Assembly: GCA_964598255.1 (NCBI GenBank)
Contig: CAZRBA010000086.1
Location: 32,609-96,608 of the forward strand
Source: Caldithrix sp964598255
Lineage (GTDB): Bacteria; Calditrichota; Calditrichia; Calditrichales; Calditrichaceae
Length of the DNA stretch: 64,000 nt
Direction: 5' to 3'
The notes below the pieces were generated by a model. That model was not told where the DNA came from and made no database searches. It saw only the letters and a list, made by a program, of their open reading frames with translations. Position numbers and translations under genes: made by a program. Below, in pieces: positions 36,674-45,433 of the stretch; position 1 is the stretch's first letter, and every line of letters begins with the position of its first letter.

Positions 36674-36712
36674 AATATAATATTTCCTTAAAACAGAACA
36701 AAATAATTTAAA

Positions 36713-37717
36713 TTACCAGCGCATTAACGATGAAGCCCAGGTAAAGCCGCTTCCAAAGGAGGCAATACAAATTAAATCGCCTTTTTTAATGCGACCTTCT
36801 TCCAGCGCCTCACTCATGGCAATAGGAATCGAGGCAGCGGTAGTATTTCCATATTTGTGAATATTACTCACAACTTTCTCTTCGGGTAACCCCAACTTCA
36901 TGCGCATTGCTTCGGTAATACGCATATTAGCCTGATGCGGAATAACAAGATCTATATCTTCCAGCTTAACATCGGCAGCATTTACCGCTTCCATAATAAC
37001 CTCAGGAAATCGCGTAACAGCATGTTTAAATACATAGCGACCATTCATATGCGGATAAATACGTCCTTGATCTATTAAATCATGTGTTATAAACGGAAAT
37101 TGAGCGCTTCCGGGAACCTCTACCCACAATTCCTTGGCATAATTGCCATCGGCATGCAAATGATTGGTTAAAATTCCGCGTCCGTCGTCCTCTTCATGGG
37201 CAGATAAAACAACCGCTCCGGCACCGTCGCCAAATAGAACAGCCACATCACGTCCTGCCGTAGTAAGATTTAAGCCTCCGCTATGCACTTCGGCACCAAC
37301 GACCAAAATGTTGTTGTACATGCCCGTCTTAATAAACTGATCTGCTGTTGCGACGGCATACACAAATCCGGTACACTGATTGCGAATATCCATGGCACCA
37401 ATACCAGGAATTCCCAGATGTACCTGCATAGGGCAACCCGCCCCCGGGAAAAAATAATCCGGACTCAAAGTGGCAAAAATGATAAAATCTATTTCCTGAG
37501 GCGTCAATCCGGCCATTTCAATCGCTTTTTTAGCCGCTTGTGCTCCCATATAAGAAGTAGTCTCCCCTTTTTCGACCGATGCAAATCGGCGCTCTTGAAT
37601 ACCTGTGCGTTCCCGAATCCATTGATCCGAGGTATCCATCATCTTTTCCAGATCAAAATTCGTTACCACACGATCGGGTAAATAACGGCCTACCCCTTTA
37701 ATAATCGAACGTCTCAT
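36713..37717 (-). CDS. fabH: Beta-ketoacyl-ACP synthase III
   Basis: 334 residues. Condenses acetyl-CoA or a branched starter with malonyl-ACP to start fatty-acid synthesis. Catalytic Cys115 lies in IRNQCTGFVYA, the His in IPHQANMRI and the Asn in YGNTTAASIP. The N-terminal DTSDQWIRERTGIQERR is characteristic. GGAGGACC precedes the ATG. It is followed by lipA after 85 bases. Confidence 0.96.
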   Translation of the reverse strand: MRRSIIKGVGRYLPDRVVTNFDLEKMMDTSDQWIRERTGIQERRFASVEKGETTSYMGAQAAKKAIEMAGLTPQEIDFIIFATLSPDYFFPGAGCPMQVHLGIPGIGAMDIRNQCTGFVYAVATADQFIKTGMYNNILVVGAEVHSGGLNLTTAGRDVAVLFGDGAGAVVLSAHEEDDGRGILTNHLHADGNYAKELWVEVPGSAQFPFITHDLIDQGRIYPHMNGRYVFKHAVTRFPEVIMEAVNAADVKLEDIDLVIPHQANMRITEAMRMKLGLPEEKVVSNIHKYGNTTAASIPIAMSEALEEGRIKKGDLICIASFGSGFTWASSLMRW

Positions 37718-37798
37718 AAACTTTGGTCCTCCTGTTTTCCAAGTTTAAAATCCTTAAGATAGAATAAAGATTATGTTTTAAACGGATATTGTTTTAAA

Positions 37799-38674
37799 TC
37801 ACGAATTCATAAAATACTTATTTAAAAAGGACTTAATTGCCTTTATCACTGCCGGCTCTTTAAGTAATGAAGAATGACCGTGTCCTTTTGCCACAAATGT
37901 TTCTACGTTATGGCGTTTTGCAGTAAACTTAATTTTTTCCATATCATCAAACGGGACCAATTCGTCCTTATCGCCGTGAATAAGCAAGACAGGTGTGTAA
38001 AAACGACGAATGGCATAAAGCGGAGAAATTTCATTAAACGGACGTCCTATTTTCCATTCAATGTATTTTAGTACAACTTTAATCAGCCAAGGGGGAATTC
38101 CATTTTGCCTGAATCCCCCATACATAATCCGGCGCACATCGGCAAAAGCGCTGATGGATACAACGCCATCAACGCGTTTATCATCGGCAGCGGTAAGTAT
38201 TCCCGCAGCGGCACCTAAAGAATGGCCTAAAACAATAACTTGCTTTGGAGCATTAACCTGGTTTAAAACATAGGTTAGTGCATTGCTTAAATCGGTTTCA
38301 AATTTTAAAATAGTCATCAACTTTTCTTTATCGCTTTTACCGTGATTACGCGCGTTTACCAAAAATAAGCGACATGTTTTCACAAGTTCTTTTGCAGCGG
38401 GCAAAAAAACTTCACTGGTATTGGCCCAACCATGTATAGCCACAACCACAACAGAAGCGTTCGATGTCGGATTCAAATCATAAAGCTGAATTTTCTTTCC
38501 GTTCTCCGTAGGGATCAGCAATTCTTGGTATTGAAATATTGATGAATCCGGTTTTTGTTTTTCATGTATTTGGGCAAAATGAAAGGCTCTGTATACCAGA
38601 TAACGTATTAAAGCCCAGAAAGAGAGACCCGCTATTAACAACACCAAAAGCGCTAATAAAATATTAAAAACCAT
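37799..38674 (-). CDS. Membrane-anchored alpha/beta hydrolase
   Basis: 291 residues. An N-terminal transmembrane helix (about 3-25) anchors the protein. The hydrolase fold shows VAIHGWANTSE (oxyanion region), VLGHSLGAAAG (nucleophile Ser in G-H-S-L-G), LIHGDKDELVP (Asp) and KGHGHSSL (His). It resembles lipases or esterases of the serine aminopeptidase S33 type. The substrate is unknown. It is 81 bases upstream of fabH on the same strand and might be co-transcribed. Confidence 0.85.
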   Translation of the reverse strand: MVFNILLALLVLLIAGLSFWALIRYLVYRAFHFAQIHEKQKPDSSIFQYQELLIPTENGKKIQLYDLNPTSNASVVVVAIHGWANTSEVFLPAAKELVKTCRLFLVNARNHGKSDKEKLMTILKFETDLSNALTYVLNQVNAPKQVIVLGHSLGAAAGILTAADDKRVDGVVSISAFADVRRIMYGGFRQNGIPPWLIKVVLKYIEWKIGRPFNEISPLYAIRRFYTPVLLIHGDKDELVPFDDMEKIKFTAKRHNVETFVAKGHGHSSLLKEPAVIKAIKSFLNKYFMNS

Positions 38675-38763
38675 TTCAGGCTCCGGTTAAAATTTTGCTA
38701 AATATATCGGGATATCCGATTTTATGCAATTAAAATAGCCGTTAAATTAACATTTTGACCTAC

Positions 38764-38775
38764 GTTACCGGTAAC
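38764..38775. promoter_or_regulatory. 12-bp palindrome upstream of the EEP lipoprotein promoter
   Basis: GTTACCGGTAAC is a perfect dyad, 17 bases before the -35 element at 38793. It could be an activator or repressor site. Confidence 0.3.
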
Positions 38776-38792
38776 TGGGAACCGAATCTCGA

Positions 38793-38820
38793 TTGATACG
38801 TTAATGAGTCTATTTATAAT
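38793..38820 (+). promoter_or_regulatory. Housekeeping-sigma promoter for the EEP lipoprotein
   Basis: TTGATA (38793-38798) and TATAAT (38815-38820) with 16-base spacing. The start site would be near 38827, giving a 66-base leader. The leader holds a hairpin at 38837-38863 (ACTTTAAAGTT pairing with AACTTTAAGGT). Confidence 0.65.
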
Positions 38821-38892
38821 TTTTCTTTTTGCGGAGACTTTAAAGTTTTCGTAACTTTAAGGTTCCATTGTATTTAACAAAAAGGTTTTGCC

Positions 38893-39843
38893 ATGAATTC
38901 CGAAAGATATTTAATACGGTTTTTAGGATTGATTTTTATCGGCGCTTTGCTGCTATCTGGCTGTAATCGACGTATTGTCGATGCGAACAACCATCAGGCA
39001 CCGACTGACAGTACTACGGTACTGGTTCACCGCAAAGGTTTAGCCGATCGATTTGAAATAGCCACTTGGAATATTGAGAATTTCCCCAAATCCAATAGCC
39101 AAACGATTAATGATGTAGCCCAGATTATTAAAGATTTGGATTTGGATTTGTATGGCGTCGAAGAAATTACCAGTGTACGCTCTTTCGATGAAATGCTAAA
39201 AAAATTACCTGGCTGGAAAGGGGTTCTTTCCAGCGATACTTATAGTAATGGTTCGTATCAAAAAACAGGAATTTTGTTCAAATCCGACTTTATTTCGGTT
39301 TCCAATGTACAAAATATTTTTGAAGGCGACGGTTATGCTTTTCCCAGGCCTCCTTTGGAAGCGTATGTTACGGTTAAAGATCTTGAAGGAATAAAATTCG
39401 ATTTTAATCTGATTGTACTGCACTTAAAGGCCAAAGGAGGCTCTTCCAATGAGGCGCGACGTAAGAGCGCCTGTCAAAAATTGTATCAATATATTAACGA
39501 TGAAATCGCAGCAGGTGCCGATTCCGATTTCGTTGTAATTGGTGATTGGAACGACGAAGTTTCCGATCCGCCCGAAAGCAATGTTTTTGAACCTTTTTTA
39601 AACGATCCTAATATGTACACGTTTTTGACCCTGTCTTTAACCAATCAATATTCATATATTTCGACCACATTTAAAAGTTTAATTGATCAAATTTTGATTA
39701 CAAAAAGCGTGCGACGTGAATACGGAAACGGTTTATGCCAAGTTTTGTACTTAGACCAAGAATATCCGAGTTATGTTAGTTTTGTTTCGGACCACCGTCC
39801 GGTAATGGCGCGCTTTAATGGTTTTAAGTTAAAGCTGCAATAG
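38893..39843 (+). CDS. Endonuclease/exonuclease/phosphatase-family lipoprotein
   Basis: 316 residues. The signal ends at LLSGC (lipid Cys about 24). The EEP fold follows: ATWNIENFP, YGVEEITS, VLHLKAKGG, VVIGDWNDE and SDHRPVMARF, which supply the metal-binding Asn, Glu, Asp/Asn and the terminal Asp-His pair. The protein should be a metal-dependent phosphoesterase (nuclease or lipid phosphatase) tethered to the envelope. Substrate unknown. Confidence 0.88.
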   Translation: MNSERYLIRFLGLIFIGALLLSGCNRRIVDANNHQAPTDSTTVLVHRKGLADRFEIATWNIENFPKSNSQTINDVAQIIKDLDLDLYGVEEITSVRSFDEMLKKLPGWKGVLSSDTYSNGSYQKTGILFKSDFISVSNVQNIFEGDGYAFPRPPLEAYVTVKDLEGIKFDFNLIVLHLKAKGGSSNEARRKSACQKLYQYINDEIAAGADSDFVVIGDWNDEVSDPPESNVFEPFLNDPNMYTFLTLSLTNQYSYISTTFKSLIDQILITKSVRREYGNGLCQVLYLDQEYPSYVSFVSDHRPVMARFNGFKLKLQ

Positions 39844-39862
39844 TCTAATCTACCGCTTCGAA

Positions 39863-40249
39863 TTAGATTGCCATATCGGGACTTTGCCGCTTTTGTTTTT
39901 GATGGTACCCCCAAATAAAAAGCAAAATACCCAACGTATCGGCCAATAAATCCCAAACCGAAGAACTGCGTCCAGGAACCATAAGTTGATGGAGTTCATC
40001 TGAGACTGCAAAAATAAAACCCGTAAAAAAAGCTAAGCGGTAGGCGTTTTGGCGAATCCATGCTTTGCCTTCCATTGTGAATCCCCGAATTAACAACCAG
40101 CCTAATATCCCGAAGATCAAAAAATGCACGATTTTATCTTCGATGTGCAACCCGAGCACAGGTAAACGAAATCCTTCAAGTGAAGATTCGATCGTAACCA
40201 AAATCATCAGAGTAATCCAAGGCGTATGGGCGTTGATCCTGTTTTCCAT
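39863..40249 (-). CDS. VanZ-family membrane protein
   Basis: 128 residues with four hydrophobic helices. The family pattern is IEDKIVHFLIFGILGWLL, FAVSDELHQLMVPGRSSSVW and DLLADTLGILLF. VanZ-like proteins influence glycopeptide resistance in some Gram-positives; in Gram-negative genomes the role is unknown. The gene converges on the EEP lipoprotein gene. Confidence 0.85.
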   Translation of the reverse strand: MENRINAHTPWITLMILVTIESSLEGFRLPVLGLHIEDKIVHFLIFGILGWLLIRGFTMEGKAWIRQNAYRLAFFTGFIFAVSDELHQLMVPGRSSSVWDLLADTLGILLFIWGYHQKQKRQSPDMAI

Positions 40250-40352
40250 CTTAGCCTATCCTTTTTAGCAAAATTTATTTTCAATAAATGAAAATTTAAT
40301 AAATTATTTGAAATTGCCAAATTTTGTCTTATCGCGGATAAAATAATTTAGT

Positions 40353-40381
40353 TTGACATCGCTTGCGGCGATTTCTAAATT
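40353..40381 (+). promoter_or_regulatory. Housekeeping-sigma promoter for the RsbW-like gene
   Basis: TTGACA (40353-40358), 17 bases, TAAATT (40376-40381). The predicted start lies about 18 bases before the ATG at 40406. The form equals the tRNA-Ala promoter. Confidence 0.65.
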
Positions 40382-40405
40382 GACTTATTGATGCAGGAGA
40401 CACTT

Positions 40406-40867
40406 ATGCCTTTACTGAAAAATGGGAAATACGAAATCGCTTTTCCAAGTAGTATAAAATATTTGGAAGAGGTGGAACGTATTACAACAAAAATTGCTTC
40501 CGAACTTCAGTTTAAAGAATCGGTTCGGGATGATCTTTCCATTGCCGTAACGGAATTATTTAACAATGCGTTGCATCACGGTAACAAGGGCGATGCAACG
40601 AAAAAGATTGTTGTTACTTTCAAGATACAGAATAAGGCATTGTCTATTACGGTTAAGGATGAAGGGGAAGGCTTTGAACCGGAAAAATTACGTGACCCGC
40701 TGTTGCCGGAAAATATATATGATGTTAGCGGACGCGGAATTTATTTGGTAAAACAATTGGTTGACGATTTGAAATTTAATATTACGGACAAAGGCAGCGA
40801 AATTACCATCGTTAAAAAATTGCCTAACTCAAAGCTGCAAAAACAACAAAATTCCGTTTCTTCATAG
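40406..40867 (+). CDS. RsbW-like serine-kinase/anti-sigma ATPase domain protein
   Basis: 153 residues from the ATG at 40406 (AGGAG upstream); upstream TTG and ATG codons at 40388-40391 are unlikely. A GHKL ATPase of the HATPase_c_2 type: IAVTELFNNALHHGN (N box), VKDEGEGFEP (G1) and GRGIYLVKQLVDDL (G2). RsbW/SpoIIAB proteins bind and inhibit sigma factors or phosphorylate STAS antagonists. No partner STAS or SpoIIE gene is in the window, so the target is unknown. Confidence 0.88.
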   Translation: MPLLKNGKYEIAFPSSIKYLEEVERITTKIASELQFKESVRDDLSIAVTELFNNALHHGNKGDATKKIVVTFKIQNKALSITVKDEGEGFEPEKLRDPLLPENIYDVSGRGIYLVKQLVDDLKFNITDKGSEITIVKKLPNSKLQKQQNSVSS

Positions 40868-41008
40868 AAAACGGATGATTACGTCTTTTTATTGATTATA
40901 CGAACGCTATGAATATCTAAATCTAAATTCCGGCTTTATGTATCGAACCTCATCATTAAGTTTGAACTAATGATTTTAACGAATAACTATTCTCGGGAGA
41001 TTTTTTTA

Positions 41009-42157
41009 ATGTCTATAAATAAAAAGAATATTACTGTTGCTGTTGCTATGAGCGGTGGGGTAGACAGCTCGGTGGCTGCCTTGCTTTTAAAAGAACAAGG
41101 CTATAATTGCATCGGCGTTACAATGCAATTGTTGGATTACTCTATAACCGGTGACTATGTCGATTATGAAAATGCATGCTGTTCATTGGATTCCATTGCT
41201 GACGCTCGTTTGGTTTGCTCTAAGTTGAAAATTCCGCATTATGTCGTGAATTTCAGTCGTCAATTTTATGATTCGGTTATTGATGATTTTATTACGCAAT
41301 ATTTGAATGGTAACACGCCGAATCCGTGCGTTATTTGTAATAAAAAAATAAAATGGCAAGCTTTAATCGCACGCGTAAAGGAATTGGGCGCGGATTATAT
41401 TGCCACTGGACACTATGCCCGAGTACGGTATAATTCTCAAACCGAACGCTATGAATTGCTACAAGGCGTTTACAAAGCTAAGGATCAGTCCTATGCCTTA
41501 TGGGCTATTACGCAAGAAAGTTTGGCCCGCACTTTGTTCCCACTCGGTAATTTTACCAAGCCCGAAATCAGGGAGATGGCAGATCGTTTTAATCTTGTAA
41601 CCGCTAAAAAAAAGGAAAGTATGGAGATTTGCTTTGTGCCGGATAACGATTACAAACGTTTTTTGACTTCGGTTGTTGACCATTTGGAATACCGGGTTCG
41701 GGATGGCGAACTGGTTACGGTTAAAGGCAAAGTTGTGGGCCGACACAAAGGTTACCCTTTTTTTACTATTGGCCAACGTCGCGGTTTGGGACAAGGATTT
41801 GGTAAGCCGATGTACGTGGTGGCCATCGATGCACAACAAAATCGCGTAATAATCGGTGAGGAAAAATATCTGTATTCCACCGAACTTGTGGCAAACTCGG
41901 TTAACTTTGTCAGTATTGCGCATGCAAAAAACGGTGTCAGGGCACAGGTAAAAATTCGTTACAAATCACCGGCTGCCCAGGCTATGATTTTTTCGCTGGA
42001 TGACGGACGCGTGCGCGTTGTTTTCGATGAGCCGCAGAAAGCAGTAACACCAGGCCAGTCTGCCGTGTTCTACGAGGGTGAGAAGGTACTGGGCGGCGGC
42101 ATTATCGAATCTTTTAAACGACAAATTACAACAGATTTTTTAAAAAACAATGTTTAA
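41009..42157 (+). CDS. mnmA: tRNA-uridine 2-sulfurtransferase
   Basis: 382 residues from the ATG at 41009. It thiolates U34 of Lys, Glu and Gln tRNAs. The PP-loop is AVAMSGGVDSSVAALL. Catalytic cysteines lie in TPNPCVICNKKIKW and SMEICFVPD. FTIGQRRGLGQGFG and a C-terminal beta-barrel complete the family. GGGAGA precedes the start. It stands alone, ending before the copy-3 hairpin repeat. Confidence 0.96.
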   Translation: MSINKKNITVAVAMSGGVDSSVAALLLKEQGYNCIGVTMQLLDYSITGDYVDYENACCSLDSIADARLVCSKLKIPHYVVNFSRQFYDSVIDDFITQYLNGNTPNPCVICNKKIKWQALIARVKELGADYIATGHYARVRYNSQTERYELLQGVYKAKDQSYALWAITQESLARTLFPLGNFTKPEIREMADRFNLVTAKKKESMEICFVPDNDYKRFLTSVVDHLEYRVRDGELVTVKGKVVGRHKGYPFFTIGQRRGLGQGFGKPMYVVAIDAQQNRVIIGEEKYLYSTELVANSVNFVSIAHAKNGVRAQVKIRYKSPAAQAMIFSLDDGRVRVVFDEPQKAVTPGQSAVFYEGEKVLGGGIIESFKRQITTDFLKNNV

Positions 42158-42210
42158 ATTCAAAAATGCTTGCTACCGATTTTTCTTTGGTGTAACTTCC
42201 GCTTGGTTTT

Positions 42211-42225
42211 GCGGGCGCAGCCCGC
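42211..42225 (+). repeat. GC-rich hairpin after mnmA
   Basis: GCGGGC-GCA-GCCCGC is a perfect 6-bp stem. The right side (AGCCCGCTAAGTT) resembles the sequence beside the hairpin at 11609. It is followed 9 bases on by the copy-3 paired hairpins. Confidence 0.4.
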
Positions 42226-42234
42226 TAAGTTAAA

Positions 42235-42298
42235 ATCTGACTGATTGCTATCAGTCAGATTCCGATGTTTGGCGGGGACTGATAGCTATCAGTCCCCG
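42235..42298 (+). repeat. Paired-hairpin intergenic repeat, copy 3
   Basis: First hairpin 42235-42260 (core GACTGATTGCTATCAGTC, identical to copy 2), second 42273-42298 (core GACTGATAGCTATCAGTC, flanked by CGGG/CCCG). It lies between mnmA and panB, ending 32 bases before the panB start. Confidence 0.85.
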
Positions 42299-42330
42299 TG
42301 ATTGTTATCACCAAACACAGAGAGTTCACC

Positions 42331-43146
42331 ATGTCTGTACAAAAGCCCGAAAAAACCATTACCATTCCCTCTCTGCTCCGCATGAAAGAACGCGGAGAGC
42401 CGATTACCATGCTCACAGCCTACGACTTTTTAATGGCTTCCATCTTGGATCAAAGCGGTATAGATATCATCTTAGTCGGTGATTCCGGAGGTATGGTTAT
42501 GGCAGGTCATGAAAACACCCTATCTGTAACCATGAACGAGATGTTACATTACGTTAAATCTGTACGTCGCGGTGTTAAACGCGCTTTATTAGTTGCCGAC
42601 ATGCCTTTCCTTTCCTACCAAATAAGCACGGAAGAGGCCATTCGTAATGCAGGACGCTTCCTGCAGGAAGCCGGAGCCGAAGCTGTCAAAATCGAGGGAG
42701 GCACTCCCCTTATTCCCACCATTGAGCGTTTGGTGCAATTAGGGATTCCCGTAATGGGACATTTGGGACTAACCCCCCAATCCATCCATCAATTGGGAGG
42801 ATATGGAATTCAAGGAAAAGATACACAAGCTGCCGAACGCTTAAAAAGAGAAGCCCTGCAATTACAGGAAAGCGGCATTTTTGCTTTGGTACTGGAAAAA
42901 GTTCCCGCCCTTTTAGCCAAACAAATTAGCGCGCAACTCAAAATTCCTACCATTGGCATCGGTGCCGGAAAATATTGCGATGGCCAAGTATTGGTCAGCC
43001 ATGACATGTTGGGACTTTATGAAAAATTCAAGCCCAAATTCGTACGTCGGTATGCCGAATTAGGCAAAGCCATGTCCCAAGCATTCAAACAATACATAAA
43101 CGATGTAAAACAAAAAAATTTCCCGAACGAAAATGAAAGTTATTAA
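42331..43146 (+). CDS. panB: 3-methyl-2-oxobutanoate hydroxymethyltransferase
   Basis: 271 residues from the ATG at 42331; an upstream in-frame GTG at 42298 lies in the hairpin repeat and is rejected. First step of pantothenate synthesis, adding a hydroxymethyl group to ketoisovalerate. Motifs: MLTAYDFLMASILDQSGIDI, LVGDSGGMVMAGHENTL, DMPFLSYQ, VKIEGG, MGHLGLTPQS and IPTIGIGAGKYCDGQVLV. It overlaps panC by 14 bases. Confidence 0.96.
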   Translation: MSVQKPEKTITIPSLLRMKERGEPITMLTAYDFLMASILDQSGIDIILVGDSGGMVMAGHENTLSVTMNEMLHYVKSVRRGVKRALLVADMPFLSYQISTEEAIRNAGRFLQEAGAEAVKIEGGTPLIPTIERLVQLGIPVMGHLGLTPQSIHQLGGYGIQGKDTQAAERLKREALQLQESGIFALVLEKVPALLAKQISAQLKIPTIGIGAGKYCDGQVLVSHDMLGLYEKFKPKFVRRYAELGKAMSQAFKQYINDVKQKNFPNENESY

Positions 43147-44020
43147 AACCATTAGCGAAATGCGGCAATGGAGCCGAAAGACAAAAATGCGCAGACAAAA
43201 AATCGGTTTCGTACCCACCATGGGCTATTTACATGAAGGCCATTTAAGCTTGATACGCGAAGCGCATAAACACGCCGACCAAATCGTCGTTAGCATTTAC
43301 GTTAATCCCACACAATTCGGACCAAATGAAGACTTCGATCGGTATCCGAGAGACTTTGAACATGACGAACATCTTTGTCGTAATGAAGGCGTTGACATCG
43401 TCTTTTACCCGCATGATGAAGAAATGTACGGTCCCTTTCATAAAACCTATATCATTACCGAAAATCTTGCCGATGTTCTCTGCGGAAAATCTCGCCCCAC
43501 TCACTTTCGCGGCGTTACTACCATTGTTGGTAAATTATTTAATATCGTGCAACCCGATATAGCCGTGTTCGGCCAAAAAGATGCTCAGCAAGCCATTATC
43601 ATTAAGCGTATGGTAGAAGACCTTAACTTCCCCGTTCAAATCGAAATCGCCCCCATTATACGCGAAGCCGACGGTCTGGCCATGAGTTCGCGCAATAAAT
43701 ACCTTAGCCCCCGACATCGCAAAGAAGCCACCGTCCTATATCGCAGTTTACAATTGGCAAAAAAAGAATACGCCAATGGCAATAACGATCTGGAATCCAT
43801 TAAGGAAAAAATGCGTAAACTCATCGAAAGCGAATCATCAGGCAAAATCGACTATATCGAAGCCGTAGATGCCCAAACGCTCGGAACTCCGAACCCAGCG
43901 ACCGGCGAAATTTTAATAGCCTTGGCTGTTTACTTCGGCACAACCAGACTCATCGACAACATTATTCTGGCAAAGCGCCTTAACGATAAAAAAACTAGGG
44001 AACCAAAAAGAAAAAATTAA
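43133..44020 (+). CDS. panC: Pantothenate synthetase
   Basis: 295 residues. Ligates pantoate and beta-alanine with ATP. The nucleotide-binding HIGH-type motif is in PTMGYLHEGHLSLI, followed by VSIYVNPTQFGPNEDFDRYP, FGQKDAQQ and the KMSKS-like MSSRNKYLSP. The start lies inside the end of panB, so the pair is coupled. No panD is present in the window. Confidence 0.96.
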   Translation: MKVIKTISEMRQWSRKTKMRRQKIGFVPTMGYLHEGHLSLIREAHKHADQIVVSIYVNPTQFGPNEDFDRYPRDFEHDEHLCRNEGVDIVFYPHDEEMYGPFHKTYIITENLADVLCGKSRPTHFRGVTTIVGKLFNIVQPDIAVFGQKDAQQAIIIKRMVEDLNFPVQIEIAPIIREADGLAMSSRNKYLSPRHRKEATVLYRSLQLAKKEYANGNNDLESIKEKMRKLIESESSGKIDYIEAVDAQTLGTPNPATGEILIALAVYFGTTRLIDNIILAKRLNDKKTREPKRKN

Positions 44021-44104
44021 ATTAAATCATTTGAAAATACAGAACAAATGGATTAAATTAACAAAGAAAAAACCGCCGTCTTTTTAAGAAAGGAGAAACG
44101 TGCA

Positions 44105-44602
44105 ATGAGACGTACCGTTATTTTGGCTATTGCCCTATTTACGATTTTCTCCTTATATAATAACAGTTTCGCACAATACCGCAATCAACCTACTCAGCCC
44201 AATATTTCAACCGCACTGAGCGGTATGCCCAGTTCCTTTTTAGGCGGCTTTTTAAACCCAGAAAAATTCCACATGCATCATACCGTCTCCATGTCGTTCG
44301 GTTCGTTTTTCGGCCAAAGTATGATGCTTAGCAGTTACATTAATAGCATGGAATATCAATTTTCCAAAAATCTCTGGCTTCAGGCCAATTTGGGCATTAT
44401 GTCTTCTCCCTATAACACATTCGGGAAAAATTTCTTTTTAAATAAGCCCCAATTTTTCGGCAGTGCCCAATTAAATTATCGCCTTAACGATAAAACCAGT
44501 CTCATGTTCAGGGTTGAATCTTCCCCGTGGGGATACGGTTACGGAAGCGGCCATGGCAATTATCAACCCATGTTTTATGATTTTTCACCCTTGGCCCGAT
44601 AA
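44105..44602 (+). CDS. Exported protein of unknown function
   Basis: 165 residues, signal peptide 1-23 (ending NNSFAQ). The mature part is rich in aromatic and polar residues with alternating strands (HTVSMSFGSFFGQSMMLSSY, MEYQFSKNLWLQANLGIM, GSAQLNYRLNDKTSLMFRV), suggesting a small outer-membrane-like or beta-sandwich fold. I do not recognise a family. A good AAAGGAG site precedes the ATG. It follows panC by 84 bases. Confidence 0.65.
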   Translation: MRRTVILAIALFTIFSLYNNSFAQYRNQPTQPNISTALSGMPSSFLGGFLNPEKFHMHHTVSMSFGSFFGQSMMLSSYINSMEYQFSKNLWLQANLGIMSSPYNTFGKNFFLNKPQFFGSAQLNYRLNDKTSLMFRVESSPWGYGYGSGHGNYQPMFYDFSPLAR

Positions 44603-44758
44603 AGCCAATCAAAATAATTCGCCCGTTTAATTGCAAATCTATTATTAAATTCAAAATTATTAACAAAAATATTAGAATTGCATGCCCAATTTGTTTAAAT
44701 TTCCCCACGTTTGGAGCAAAGTTATCATAATCTAAAAATTTAGGAGCGATTTATAAAC

Positions 44759-45433
44759 TTGAAACGTCGCAGAAGATTAAACACTTATACCATTCAGCGT
44801 AAACGCACCAAACAAGTTCAACGCCGTCCAGCGGCTAAAGAGCCCGGGCCATTTTGGACTTTGGTCAAATTTCTTATTATTATCGGATTAATCATACTTA
44901 TCGGTTATTTCGGGTTTAAATACCTGTTACCCGCCATACAGCAAAAACTACCGTCTTTGCATCTCGGGCAAAACACATCATCCGTAGAAGCGCCTGTTAC
45001 ATCCCCCCCCAAGGCACTTCCTGTAGAAAAACCGCCTCAAAAGGCAGCGGAACAAAATCAGCCGTCGGAGCCCCAATCTTCCGTGGGAAACGATTCCTTT
45101 GTACGCGCCATTCAGGTAGAAATACTAAACGGTTGCGGACAACAGGGAGTGGCTAAAACTTTAGCCGCCAAACTTAAAAACCTAAAATATGATGTCGTAA
45201 ACACCGGCAATTACTTAAGAAAAGGAAGGCCATATTTTAAAGTAAGCAAAACCAGAATGATCGACCAGCTAAACACCAAAGAATCCCGCAAAAAATGCCT
45301 TAATTTAGCCAAACAAATAGGCATTTCGGAAAAACAAGTACAATCGTTTTCCAATCCCAATCCCATTGCGGATATTACCATTATAATCGGACAAGACTAC
45401 AAAAAACTACCCGTATTCAAAGGAACAAAATGA
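44759..45433 (+). CDS. LytR C-terminal-domain membrane protein
   Basis: 224 residues with a TTG start (AGGAG 12 bases upstream; no better codon). A very basic cytoplasmic head (RRRRL, KRTKQ) precedes one transmembrane helix (about 35-58). A Pro-rich linker leads to a LytR_C domain: VEILNGCGQQGVAKTLAAKL, DVVNTGNY and ITIIIGQDY. The domain occurs in cell-wall-related proteins and as a stand-alone form in Gram-negatives. It overlaps rsfS by 4 bases, heading the rsfS-argS operon. Confidence 0.82.
   Translation: MKRRRRLNTYTIQRKRTKQVQRRPAAKEPGPFWTLVKFLIIIGLIILIGYFGFKYLLPAIQQKLPSLHLGQNTSSVEAPVTSPPKALPVEKPPQKAAEQNQPSEPQSSVGNDSFVRAIQVEILNGCGQQGVAKTLAAKLKNLKYDVVNTGNYLRKGRPYFKVSKTRMIDQLNTKESRKKCLNLAKQIGISEKQVQSFSNPNPIADITIIIGQDYKKLPVFKGTK

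Noticed and set aside
36628..36675. ATG start at 36675 for lipA
   Set aside because: The extra 16 residues are encoded by the hairpin leader and do not resemble lipoyl synthase N-termini. The GTG at 36627 has a well-spaced GGAG.
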